Position numbers and translations under genes: made by a program
Shown: positions 49,401-62,189 of the stretch, piece after piece
Layout of the letters: each line of letters opens with the position of its first letter
Numbering within the stretch: the first letter of the stretch is position 1
The notes under the pieces: model-generated
What the model saw: only the letters and a program-made list of their open reading frames with translations
Databases searched by the model: none
Told to the model about the DNA's origin: nothing
Source of the DNA: Ipomoea triloba
Taxonomy: Eukaryota > Streptophyta > Magnoliopsida > Solanales > Convolvulaceae
DNA: 64,000 bases
Direction: 5' to 3'
NCBI RefSeq assembly: GCF_003576645.1
Contig: NC_044924.1
Span: 3,858,316-3,922,315, forward strand

Positions 49401-52037
49401 TTCTTACTTTTTAAGTTCAACATTAAAATGTTGAACACAAACTACAGAGAAGGAGAAACATAATTACCTCAAACAGTTTTCATAACATACCTTCTGGTGA
49501 TATGGAGTCCAACGGGCAAATTTTCAAATAACATGAAAACTAAAAGAGGAAGTACGACAAAATAAACTATGTGTAGACATTACAAACTAAGCCCTATGCT
49601 CTCATTAGGGAGTTAATAACTTATACATCCTAATTGGCTAACAAAGCAATTATTTAAAAACCCATAAAAGGAAATTGTTCTCCATATAAAATTTTGAGAA
49701 CAGAGATCTCATTACACACACATTAAGGAAATATGAAATAATGAAGTTCAATTCATAGTTATCTTAGATACAGATCAGGGTGAAAAGAAGGGCTTGCATA
49801 CCTCACGTCTCACAGATCCAATCATTTCAAAAGTTTCCAAATCCCAAAACTTTACAGTTCGGTCCGCTGAACCTGGAAAAACTCTAGAGCATTGGATTGA
49901 AAGCATAAAAAGAAAACCACAAAATGTTTAAGAGAAAAGAGCATGTCTAGCAACTAGCATAAAAAGAAAATATACATGAATAAATGAGTAAACTGCATTT
50001 TAGATGTAGTCCTAAGGTAGAAAGGTTTCACTCGCACCTGTTGCTAGAAGAAACTCAAGAGGATGGAAATCTATGGATCGAATATGTCCTTCATGGAACT
50101 TGAAATCATGTAAAAGCTTTCCAGCCGTTAGATCCCATATCTGTCCAAAGGTAAAAGGGTTCATGCTATGGTGAAAGCAAAGAAAAACGATCCTTTATTC
50201 CAAAGCAAAAAAAGTACCTTAACAACATTGTCGAATCCACCAGAAACTACCCACCGACCATCAGGAGTGAATCTTATGGTGCTAATTCCTCGCGTGTGCC
50301 CTTTGTATGTGTGTATGCATCCTTTCTTTCTTATATCCCATATCTTTAGATTAGTGTCCATAGAACCAGAAGCAAAAAATTCACCAAATGGATGAAATTC
50401 AAGAGCAGTGCAATAGGATCTGTGTCCACTAAGCGTGCGAATCACTACACTTCAAGAATAATAGACAGATTAGAAGTCAAGTTGCAGTTTTTTAATCTCA
50501 TACTTGCAGAATAATAGACACATGCAACTAATTCACTGAAGAACCTAATTTGAAAGGCAAACTTACTTTTTGTATCTTCTAGATCCCACAGCTTTACTAA
50601 CCCGGATGAAGATCCAGCAGCCACTAAAATCTCAGCTGAATCAAAAGCTATAGACTCTACTGGACTTGTGTGGCCAGATAGGGTCTACACAGTTTACAAA
50701 GACAATAACACTTAGTTACACAGGTAAATATTGTGATCATTGATGTCATTTACAACATCAAGTCATCAATCTTCTTTGGCCAACAACTCTGTTAATTATA
50801 TGCTATAACAATTGTTCAGCACTTCCCACAATAAGAGCGCATTTAATAATTGGCTACACATATATTAACTATCAACTACATGAAGTAACAGCAAACTCAA
50901 GGATTCTAAATTTGTAATGAGAAATACATGGATCAAAACTCAAAAGTGTAGTTAAGTCACTCATGCAGTCCATTAAATCTCTCACAATGAAATAACAAGA
51001 TATTATCACTTTCGACAGATAGATTATAGACATATTTTTTAAGGAATGGTATTCCAACATAAATGGTTATAAATAACTAAACATGTGTGGAACCATTCAG
51101 GAGCTAATAATAACAACTTAAAAACTAATAAATTTAAACCGAGTTGAATACTAAATAACTATTGTATACAATGTTAATTTGTTCTTCACATTAAAATAAT
51201 AAAATATGATAATACTATTAACAATGGCACACATACATTCCTTTTCTCCCAAATTCTTTCATATATTTTGATCTTGGAATATGAAATTCAAAAGCATAGG
51301 GGGAAAGGGAAAGTACTGGATATTTGGATTCCATATGCAAGTATAAACTACAAAAAAGATCAGATTCTGAACTTACAGATGTGGAGGTTGGTTTGCCAAT
51401 GGACCAAAGATTCACACTGTGATCATCACCCCCAGTGAGGAACATCCGACATGTCTTCTTCCCAAACCTTAAACAGTTCACATTCCCGGAATGCGCCACA
51501 AACTCCTCTATATTCATTCCAGTCAAGAACCACAAAGTAACGTTTAACTTTTTGTATAGATTCTTCAACAACATAAAACTCCTAAGAATATCTTCCTTGT
51601 GAAAAATGTAGAGAAAAATAATACTAGAAAACATTAATCTTAACTCTCCTCAGCTCAATTACAGTGGTCAGGAAGCTCAAGCTCTCCCTAACTGCCATGG
51701 AAATGCAGCAAATAGATATAAAATTGAAATTAAAATAAATAAAAAAAAATCCACTGGCACTCTACTTGCTTAAGCTCCCCTACCATTTTCATAAACAATT
51801 CAGGAGAAGAATCACCAAAATGACAAAATCCCTTTTCGCCCAAAGCTCCCATTTCAGCTCTCCCAGCAACCGAGATCCGATAAAATTACTATCAAACACA
51901 ATTCTTACTCAAATAAACCCAAATTTCACCAGATCATATAAAAATAAACTCAACCCATACAAAACTTAAGCTCATTTACTTAAAACCCAAAGAAAATCGC
52001 AAAAAAGGATACGCAATTTATATCCACGCTTCGCCAT
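43455..52037 (-). CDS. KTN80: Katanin p80 WD40-repeat regulatory subunit, 22 exons, 900 aa, with expanded linker exons
   Basis: Exons (minus): 52037-52013, 51507-51377, 50684-50567, 50444-50218, 50140-50038, 49872-49802, 49305-49231, 49144-49001, 48868-48697, 48125-47712, 46600-46544, 46463-46327, 46187-46083, 45796-45692, 45515-45411, 45250-45146, 44966-44862, 44712-44587, 44184-44110, 43994-43882, 43761-43645, 43527-43455; total 2703 nt in frame. The N-terminal WD40 propeller starts [15 protein letters not shown] and includes [15 protein letters not shown] and [16 protein letters not shown] long Ser/Pro/charged linker follows, then the C-terminal con80 domain ([20 protein letters not shown], ending I-I-P-T-L-I-Q) that binds the p60 severing ATPase. 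p80 targets katanin to microtubule branch and crossover sites. Odd: the linker contains six 35-residue repeats, five as separate 105-nt exons. Confidence 0.93.
44862..46463 (-). repeat. Tandemly duplicated 105-nt coding exons in KTN80 (six coding units)
   Basis: Exons 46187-46083, 45796-45692, 45515-45411, 45250-45146 and 44966-44862 are each exactly 105 nt, phase 0-0. The last 105 nt of exon 46463-46327 is the same unit. Consensus: [12 protein letters not shown], then D-(T/S)-V-P-x-S-K-P-E-E-x-K and ending P-L-P or P-S-P. Flanking intron pieces are duplicated too (e.g. attctctatattggatacta upstream of several units). A truncated seventh copy lies at about 45949-45975. Confidence 0.93.
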
Positions 52038-53118
52038 CCGAAAGAAACGACTGAATTGACCGGAAAATCAAGACTTGCAGGACGGAGGACCGTCGAAGTG
52101 GGGCGTTCCGCAGCCGCGGAGCAGAAATCCAGCGAGAAAAAATAAAGCTGGGAACCGACTATTAGCTCAGAGTAGAGAGATTAAAGAGACTGGAAGAAAT
52201 GGAAATTTCACAAGACCACACCTGAGTCTGAGGGGGGCCTCCAAAAGGAAAGCAAAATATGTGTTTTTGCTTTTAAAAACTAGTCGGTAGACTCAGACCA
52301 CCTAGTTTTGAGAATCGCGTTTGGATTTCATATTACATTTTAGTCACAGAAATAGGACAAGGGGTAAATGTAAACATCTTCTCCTACTTTCTTTTTACCA
52401 AGATTCTTTACTCAAAATGCAAAATTCTCTCAATCCAAATTCAATAAAATAATTGAAGAATTATAACAATTGAGTATCTGATATCTATTTGATATCAAAC
52501 CTATTACATTTAATGCAATTTTTACATTACAACTGTCAAGTCTTATTTGTATTCTTTATCATAATTTACCACTCAAACAATTTACCAAGATTCTTTACTT
52601 CTTGTTTTGGACATAACCCACGAAACTTACTGCACTGTATCAGTCCATGTCCTTTTCTACAAGCTTTTTCAGTGGTTTCTTTTGTATAATACTTTGTAGA
52701 AGAGGACGTACCGCAATTCCAAACCATAGATTGCATACCCTACAGCGACCTAAAAAAAATTCAATCTTTTTCTTTCTTGTTTGGATTTTGATTGATTGGG
52801 AATTTTGGCAGTAAAATTCTGGCACCACAATTACGTTACATGTGATTATGGATTATCTATACTGTCTGGACCACCAATTATTCCCAGAATGTTTGTTTTT
52901 TTTTTCTTCCTCCATTTTAAGTATAACTCTATAGCATTGACCTGTAGATAGTTCCCTGCCACTATTATGTATTTTCTAGTTGGTAATATTCCCCATAATA
53001 TTTTCTGCCACAATTTTATTCTCATATAATGCATCTCATAATGAAATTAGTCAATAAATATAAAAATATGGAATAAATAGGCCTAATTTTCTCTAGATTT
53101 GAGCCAAGGATGTCATTA
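52038..53118. other. KTN80 promoter and spacer
   Basis: A GC-richer segment at 52040-52260 is the likely KTN80 leader and core promoter. Beyond it the sequence is AT-rich with no gene recognised. Confidence 0.4.
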
Positions 53119-53409
53119 GAGCATCAATAGTTGTAGTTTTTTAGAAATTTTTGCGTGTGTGACTAAGAAAGAGACGACGAGAGGGAAGACAAAAAGGAAA
53201 AAACAAAACAAAATCTGGAAAAAAATAGTGTTAGATTAACACGCCCTTTTGTGCACGTCACGCGGCAAATGGGGCAACATTTTTTTTGGTGGGTCCCACT
53301 TTAGAGGCAAAAAATCATGTTTTTCCATAAGAACCTGATTTCTTCTCTCTCCTCCACATAAGCGTTGCCTCCTCAAAAGCCACACTAAAAATTACTATTG
53401 TGGTTGCCC
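53119..53409. mobile_element. Tourist-like MITE (291 bp) with TTA target duplication
   Basis: The left end gagcatcaatagttgtag and the complement of the right end gggcaaccacaatagtaatt form an imperfect inverted repeat. It is flanked by tta at 53116-53118 and 53410-53412. The ends resemble the common plant MITE terminus with GGGCA-CCACAATAG. No coding sequence. Confidence 0.65.
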
Positions 53410-53613
53410 TTAAATTGAAGTAGTTGTATGCTAGGCCAAGGCGTGGAGTTGGTTGTGACTATATGTTTTCTTGATCACGCAACTAGGACCAGTTAATTAT
53501 TCCCTCTTAAGTTAAGTTGGAAGAGACCCACGTCTTTCTAAGAGGCGGTAGAACTTTTAGAAGTGTCATATTCCTGATTTGAATTTGAACAATCTCAATA
53601 CATCTGTTGTAAG

Positions 53614-53681
53614 AGCATATTCAAAATTAAATTAGTAGCATATGCCTGCATATTCAAAATTAAATTAGTAGTATATGCCTA
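53614..53681. repeat. 34-bp tandem duplication
   Basis: gcatattcaaaattaaatta..tatgcct is repeated at 53614 and 53648 with one difference. Confidence 0.85.
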
Positions 53682-55101
53682 CATCTTATTCTATAACTAC
53701 GTATCTCATATTCTTATAACAATAATTTTTTTCTCTCATTTCTTGTGTTATTAATGCATGATCGGTGTATTTTGAACTACTTTTCATATTCATCTCTAGG
53801 CCCAAAAATGTAATTTTATCCGGAATAATAATATGTATTACAATTTACAGTGGAGTATGCTTTTTTTTTTTTTTTGGTACAATCAACATTTCTTTTTATT
53901 CCTGACCTGCATACCTACTGACCTACTTAAAATTGACTTAATCAAGGTTTGTTATAGTATTCTGCTTTTGTAATTTGATGATGATGTTAGTAGTTAGGGG
54001 ATTGGGATTTGTTGTATCCTTTGATGCTTATACTAAAATAATGGAAATAATGTATGTCATCATCCATTCTGGGAATTTTATACAGTTCTAGTTTGTTACA
54101 AATAATACAAATGTATCATCCAAAACTGGAATGGACAACTTCAGGTTTGTAAGTCAACTTGGATTTTAAAGATCAAGAATAGGTATTAGTATGCTCCATG
54201 TCTCAATTATAAGTAGGGTCAACAATCTCATCAAATTTCTTAATATTAAAAAAAAATCTCATTTACAAGTATACCTAAACAAAAAATTATTCATTATGAT
54301 TGACTTATAAAAGCAACTAAATTAAACGATATAAGATGTGTATTGATATGCTTCCCGAATATGTATTTTGGGTAAAATCGGTATTGTGATCTTAGTTGAC
54401 AAAATATCACCCAAAAAAAAAAGAACAAACTTAAGTTGCGTATAACTGGTCAATTCAAATAAAAAAGACTAATAGACAACTCGGAATAAAACTTGAAAAT
54501 CTTGTGGTTATCCAGCCAACTGTCCAATTAACCTAGCTAGGCTGCCTTCATCAATAATTACTATGTTTATGCATGTATAGGCAATTATGTAGAGTTATTA
54601 ATTGTACTTGTTATGTTGGACCAAAATTAATGCTGAGTATAGTAGATGGACGATATTTATTACACTTATGAAAACTGAATTTAGGCAATATATGCACATG
54701 CTTTACAATGTGAAATAGGATCATGACAATCTACCGACTATATAGTTTAACATTATAGCTATGTCTTGAAAGAAATATCCCACCTAAGAAATCAAGTGTG
54801 ACTTCAAACTAGGACAACAGAATATGTTAATTGGTATTAAAGGGTACTTAGAAATAGTAATTAATTTTGTCTGGGCAGACAAATGGTAACATCAAAAGAA
54901 AATTTGAGGGAACATAGTTTTTTGTCCTTATATTTATATAAAATAATAATTTCATCAATCCCTCAATTTTATTTTTTTTGAGTGAAGAACGAGAGGTTTG
55001 ATCTCAAATTAACGAATTCTCCGAATAGACACCCCACCCATGTCTGCTAGAAAAAAAAAAGTGATTAGATCCTCTGGCGGATTCTTCCAGAATGTTGTTT
55101 C
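53682..55101. other. AT-rich spacer, no gene seen
   Basis: Nothing beyond AT-rich sequence and short homopolymer runs was recognised. Confidence 0.4.
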
Positions 55102-55308
55102 TCAGTCTCCTATTTGTCCTAATTTGGCAAGGAAATCAGCACATTTGTTACTTTTCTGCAGGGTATACGTGACTCTAAGATGAGTATATTCGGTTGTGGG
55201 AAGTAAAATGTATGATTTGCAAATTGAAAGTAGATTATTATTTGTTCCCTTTTCCATGTTAGTGCATTTCCGGCTGTAAGTAATTAAGACTGAAGCATCA
55301 GTTATATC
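55102..55308 (-). pseudogene. RNase H-like domain fragment of a non-LTR retroelement type protein
   Basis: A 65-codon frame ending in TGA at 55102 contains L-R-V-T-Y-T-L-Q-K-S-N-K-C-A-D-F-L-A-K-L-G. This is the C-terminal motif (N-x-C-A-D-x-L-A) of plant RNase H-like proteins associated with LINE-type reverse transcriptases. Upstream similarity is lost to a stop or frameshift near 55308, and no reverse transcriptase is present. It is a relic. Confidence 0.6.
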
Positions 55309-56782
55309 AAGTCAGAGCTGGCTGATAATTCCTGGCTGTATAAAGGGAAGCTTCAATGATGGCTGGCCCATCACCCAGACCCATGATCATCATCACTTTC
55401 ACCATTTTTTATCTTCTAATGTCCCAGCATGTAATCCATATGCGTGAATTAAAAGATGTATTTTGTGTTACCGGCAGGATTCGATATGACCTGATCTAGT
55501 CCAATCGACCATGAAGTCCAACGTAACGTGCCAACAAATGCTTTCTTTTGCACTACGTTCTCATCACACCTTTGGCCTTTGGTACAAAAGGGCAAAAGGC
55601 ACTTAACTCCATGTTTCCATTATCCATGTCTTCAAGATATTTTTTTTTTTTAAATCAAACTAAATTGATTCAACAAGTTAGCTTAATAATCACAAAATTT
55701 CAACAGTCAAGTATAAGCAAGTGTAATTTAAATTAAACTGATTTACCTCATTGTAACCATTATTTGTTGGTTAGGGTTATAAGGGTTTCACTAAAAACAC
55801 ACATTCGGATATATGTTATAGGTTTTCCCATAAATCAAAGAGTAAATTTGAATTGTGATTCTCACGTTAGTTTCGTCAAAGAGTATTTACTGATATTTAA
55901 GTTTAAAGATTCTTCCATCTAGTAGACTAGTTTATTAGGACGAACTTTTCTTTTAGAGTTTAATACTTATAATTTGTACGGCTTTCATTATATTGAAAAG
56001 CGGTGTATGGACAGAAAAACTGTCAAAATTATGAACCGTCTAGAGTATATCACTATGAGTGTCGGATTCTCAAGAAGTGAATAGTGATATGATTTTAAAT
56101 TAGACATAAATTAAAAAATAATAGAATAATATTTAAATTTGAGTGATTATTTAATGTATTGAATTACTTGTTTAGATATATGCTCTTCCACCTATCAGAT
56201 TCATTGTACCCACATCTTGAGACTTTGTTGAAATCTCCCCCGCTAAGCATGCAATAATCATACATGTTGTTTATTACACGTAATTTGATTGTTAGCCTGT
56301 AACTATTAGCACATGATTGAAGTTTGTTAATTAGGTTATATATGTGACCCCAAAAAAACAAACCTTAAACTTGGACAACAACATTATACTAATGATGGAC
56401 TGTCAGTCAGGCAAGTGTTTGAATTGTGTTACAATCATTATTATTATTATCCAGCAAAACCCATCATTATTAGCAGTAAAGTGGTGGGCAAGGGTAACAT
56501 TATCGGCACAACTAACGTAACATTGCATGTTCAAAAAATAAAGTGTAGGGTAATCATCAACCCCTCTTCCACTTCACGTTAAAGGAATAACAATTGCATA
56601 TTTGACAGATTGCTAGCTTAATTCATCTTCTTTTCACTAAGCTAGCTTGATGTGATTCAATTCCCTCTCATTACAAACTCTTACTTGGTGCAGTGTAAAT
56701 TGTAAATTAATTCACATATAATCACATCCTCACAATATTAAATTATTTATATGTTTTATTAATTTAATGGTTTAAAAATATT

Positions 56783-56827
<45 letters not shown>

Positions 56828-58620
56828 AATTGGTTCAATTTGATAAACGTTTGTGAGTCCATTCAAGATTCACATCCTCCCAGATGTTCTGTTGCACGGG
56901 GATGTGAGAGTCCTTGGGGTTGGTGATTCAACATTTTAGGAGAAAAAGATTCAAAATCTTAGTAAACAAATACATGCTTTCTGGCAAGTGTGAACAATAA
57001 TTATTGCGTTCACACTGGAAATAATACTAGCTAGTATAAATAGTAGCTCAACATGTTATACTTGAATATGATTTTTTTAAAATTATTTGTATCGTTATTA
57101 TGCTATTTTAGTTGCAAATAATTACACTAAAAAATCTACTAAACATTGAAGTTAATAATATTGTTAATCCTACATGGTTATACTTACTATATATTTGGTT
57201 GTCTTCGATCTATTCCTCTATATCCAACATTTTTTCAGCTAATATATGTTGGAGTTAAAAAAAAATCAAAAAAAGTCCATAAAAGATTGGATCTGATTTA
57301 ATTTGTTATTATTAATAATTAAAGCATTGTGATTGTCTTGGTAAAGAGTAGCTTGGACGATGGTCGTTGTTGGTGGTGATGACGATATCCCAACAAGTTA
57401 ATTCATGAATTTTCACTGCCATGGCCATGGGGACAATGTACCGTGTTTTCCTGCCCAGCCTGTACTGTAAGGAATCCTATTCACGCACGCTATCCACCAT
57501 TAATATTCCAAACTTGACTAAAAAGGTATTATGACTTAATGCTTCTGTCAAATCATACATTCCTAAATTAACCTAACACTGCACCCACTAGGTAATACAA
57601 GTTTTATTTTTAATATGGGAAGAAAGTATCATTTTTAATATTTTTTTTACAAGAAATACTAGTGATTAAGTCTCACCAGCAACAATATCGAAGTAACTAT
57701 CTCAAAGTAAGTAACTCATTGTGCGTAGTATACAAATGTATGACATATGTGTTTACAATTTGGATTGAGAATTTATCATTATGTTTAATCGAATGCTTAT
57801 CATTTTTAAATTTACTTGAAAAAGAAGAAATTAAACAAAATTACTCCGTATAAGATTAAATATGGTTGAAAAGGTGATAATCACATGTTCTCTAATTAAT
57901 AAATAATTTCCTTACATTAATGAAAATTTTGTTTTAATCAAACAAGTGGTTCGTGTCTGGAACAAAAGTACTGAACAACCTGTACGTTTTTTGTCGCCAT
58001 CCCATTCATTAGAATATTGGTTTTCTAATAGAAATAATATTAATATTAATATTAATACGAAGTGAATACATTATACATATTTGACCGACCATAGAAGGAA
58101 CTGTCAGAACATCCCACCGACAAACTCCATAAACAATTCAGTATGTCATGATCCTCCTCACTATCTACTTCTCAACCTTTATTTACTTCAATTTTTTTTC
58201 TTATTTGATACATTTTTTAATTCTATGAACTTACGAGGCCCTTTGCTGGGCTAACAAAAAATTTTCAGCCCTAACTATATATCTACATTTTTTTGACCCA
58301 CTTAACACATTAAAAAAAACCATTCCATAGTTAGAAGTTATGTTGTACAAAACTATGTGAAGGTAAGATTTTCTTAATTTGAAAATGTTTTCATGTTCTT
58401 TCTTAATTAAAAGATTTTTTTGAAAAATTTTTAAGAAGTCATTTTGTAATTAATCAAAAATACAGAAACACCAAACTAACATGTGAGTAGAATATTGTTT
58501 GCTAGCCTGCATAGACAATTCAGGTCATGAAGTTTGGGAAGAAAGACTAATGATCCAGTCTCATCAGCAATCGTGCATGGGGCAGAAACAATACATGAAA
58601 AAATTGTACTGTTTTCATCG
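55309..58620. other. AT-rich spacer and CRK 3' flank
   Basis: A (TA)n tract of about 38 bases lies at 56785-56822. No gene was recognised; the small frames here lack family features. Confidence 0.4.
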
Positions 58621-60733
58621 TCAGGGGAAAAAGGCATCAGCAATGGAGGTTTCATTTAAGGATTCAAACATGGTTGAGTTCTGTTCTGGAAGCTGCGGCG
58701 AAACCTCGGGAGTGATTGAGCTATGCATGAAAAATGGCGGAGCGGAAGGCAATGGAAGACTCAGAGAAGAACCACTAAGCATGAGAACAACTGTGGACAT
58801 TGTTGGCCTGTCTCCAACGTTTTCTTGAACACAAAGCAACGCCATATGTATGCATTTCATCATTTCTTGCACTGAACCTGATGATGAATTTCCTCTCAGA
58901 ATAGGATCTACCAGATTCAGTGCTGTCCCTTCCCGCCACTGTGCCCAAGCCTGCATGCCACAGTTACGTTTAATTTAATTTGATCATCACTGTCCAACCA
59001 ATCAAACATATATAAGGTTATGCATATGTTTAATTTAATTAGACTTACATTGCTCAGAAGGTCTTGTTCAGATCTCCCATTTCTGAAGCAGTTACTTTTC
59101 TGTCCGCTTATAATTTCCAGGACTAAAACTCCGAAACTAAAGGTATCAGATTTAACTGAAAATTGACCGTGAAATGCATACTCGGGTGCCATGTATCCGC
59201 TGCAATAGTTAAATTGTAACAAGAATATAATTATATATCATGGTAGTTTTTGAACTTTCTTGATCAGAATGAAGGTGGTTTGAGTATATGATATGATGCT
59301 TACTAAGTTCCCACAATTCTGCTTGTACTGCAATGGCTTTCATCTAAGTCATATAGTCTTGCCATGCCGAAGTCTGAAATTTTTGGGTTCATCTCCGTAT
59401 TCAATAGAACGTTACTGGGTTTTAGGTCACGGTGAATGATACGAATGTTAGAGTCCTCATGGAGATATAGAAGTCCCTTGGAAATGCCACTTATGATTTT
59501 ATAGCGAGTATTCCAGTCCAAAAGTGCTCTCTTGACTGGATCTGTACGTGGATATATATGGATTACAACATTAAAATTGAATGACCAATGAAATGTTTTG
59601 CCAAAAGAATTATAGAGTTGAAAGAAAACAATACCAAATAAGAAATAGTCAAGACTGGCATTGGGAACAAATTCATATACAAGGAGCCTTTCTCTTTTGT
59701 TCAAGGAAAACCCAAGCAGCCTCACCAAATTTCTATGTTGAAGCTGGCCTACCAAAATGACTTCATTTCTGAATTCTCGATCACCTTGCCCTGAATTACG
59801 AGAAAGCCTTTTCACTGCCACATCGTGCCCATTTAGTTTTCCCTGAATTGTTTACATTAAGAATTTAATATTCAATCATTGAGTTCAATCTCTTCATTGA
59901 AATGAATAAAATTGTAAAAATTAATGATAAATTTACCTTGTAAACAGGACCAAATCCACCTTGTCCGATTCTGTTAGAGTCCGAGAAATTATTTGTAGCT
60001 TTTTTTATGGTACCAAAGTCGTATTTTAGGAACTCCACAACAGTTACTTCATCCACAGCTTCACAGTATCAAATACGAAAAATATTATCAGTGATGCATT
60101 TCTAACAGTGATGCAGTGGATGTGAACTTCTTGTATCTTGGAATTGGACTTACAATCATTATCGTTCTTCTGCTTCCTCTTTTGCCTTTTTCTCAAGACA
60201 AGAATGCTGACGCAGATAGTAAGGATGATAAATACAGCAACAACAATAATAATGACAATTCGAATTATATTCTTGTTACTTTCTCCTGTAAAATAAAGTA
60301 TTGAGCTACTTATGTAAATATATTCCTTAGCTCCTTAATAATAATAATAAAATAATAATAATAATAATAATAAACCAACAAAGTTGTTCTATAATTGACT
60401 TGATAACCACAAAACAGTCTTTTTTTGACTAGGATTACAAGGTATGCTTCATCCAAAATGCATTTTCAAGTAGCAGTTGATGGCTTTTTCATTTAAAAAA
60501 AGAAAAAAGAAAAAAAGAAGTCACCTAATAATGGTCTCGGACCCGGATCATCAGGTTCCATAACTCCAATCACTGTAAAATAAAATTGTTAGATTATTTG
60601 TATAAATATGAAATTTCATCTTGAAGTAAGTCAAGTAACCTAAAAAAAAAAAAGTCACCTGAATTTTTTGGTGGAGAAGCTTCAATTACTGTAAAAATAA
60701 AATTTTGATTCATAAATATGAAATACTACCTTC

Positions 60734-60782
<49 letters not shown>

Positions 60783-62126
60783 TTATTATTATTTTTTAAT
60801 TAAAAAAAATAAAAAAAAAGCTCGAATGTCACCTGATTTTGGCGGTAGAGCTTTAATCACTGCAAAATAAAGTTTTGAATTACTTATTAGTTGTGTGTAA
60901 TATAATATTGCCTTAAAAAGAGTAAAAAGTAAAAACCCAAAAAGTCACCTGATTTTGGTGGTTGAGCTATCACTGCAATAATAATAAAAATAAAAATAAT
61001 AAATAAATAAATAAATAATCAAAACGCTTAAACACGTAATACTAGTTTAAAGTAACCAACACTTAAACAAATGTTACCCGATTTTGGTGGTGATGGAGCT
61101 CCAAATAAAGTTTTGAATCACTTAATAAATATGAAATATTAGTTTTTTTTTTTTAATACAACTGACCCTATTACATTGTAGTATCTGTCCATCTATATTT
61201 TTCTCAACCGATTGAAGCACAAAAAGTCAATTTTGATATCTCTTCCACTGAGGCTCGAACTCATGACCTTTCATTTGAGGGAGGCCACTACATGCCATTT
61301 GAGCACAAGGTGCTTGGCATGAAATATTAGTTTAAAGTTTAATTTAAAAAAAAAAATTCTTAAATTCACCTGATTTTGGTGGTGAAGCTTTAATTACTGC
61401 AAAATAAAGTTACGAATTACTTATTACTTGTATGTAATATAATAATGCCTTAAAAAGGGGAGAAAAACTCAAAAAGTCTCATGATTTTGGTGGCCGAGCT
61501 ATCACCACAAAATAATAGAGTTTTGAAATACTTATTTAAACATGTAATACTATTTTACATAACCAAACAATATTTAACAAATCCAAAAAAGTTACCTGAT
61601 TTCGGTGGTCAACGCTCCATTACAGTAAAATAAAATTTTGAATCACTTAAGTAAATGTAAAATACTACGTGTGGTACTTTCCCATCAATTAAATTCTCAT
61701 GAAAATATTTTCAAGGAATATGTTTGATCGAAATAACTTTACAGGTAAAATTAATTAAGTGTTATCGGGAAATATAACAATTAAAGTATCTGAAAAGTTA
61801 ATTAACATGTTTGGTTTTTTTAAACTTCCCCAATAAAATTTTTATAATCTCTAATATATCCTTGTTATATACAAAAATTAAAAAAGAAAAGCATAACAAA
61901 TAATAGAGAGTTTAATAAATGAATTGTAAATTAATAAACCATATGTCAAAAAACCACCAAGTCAACTATCCAAAAATTAAAGTCAAGTTAATCAAGATAT
62001 ATAAAGTATTGCATATACACATGTACTGCATTGTTACCTAATAAATCATATTACAAATTAGATTACATAAAACTTTAACTATATACTTGGATGTAAATTT
62101 TTTTATAGGCAATGATGAGAGAGACA

Positions 62127-62189
<63 letters not shown>

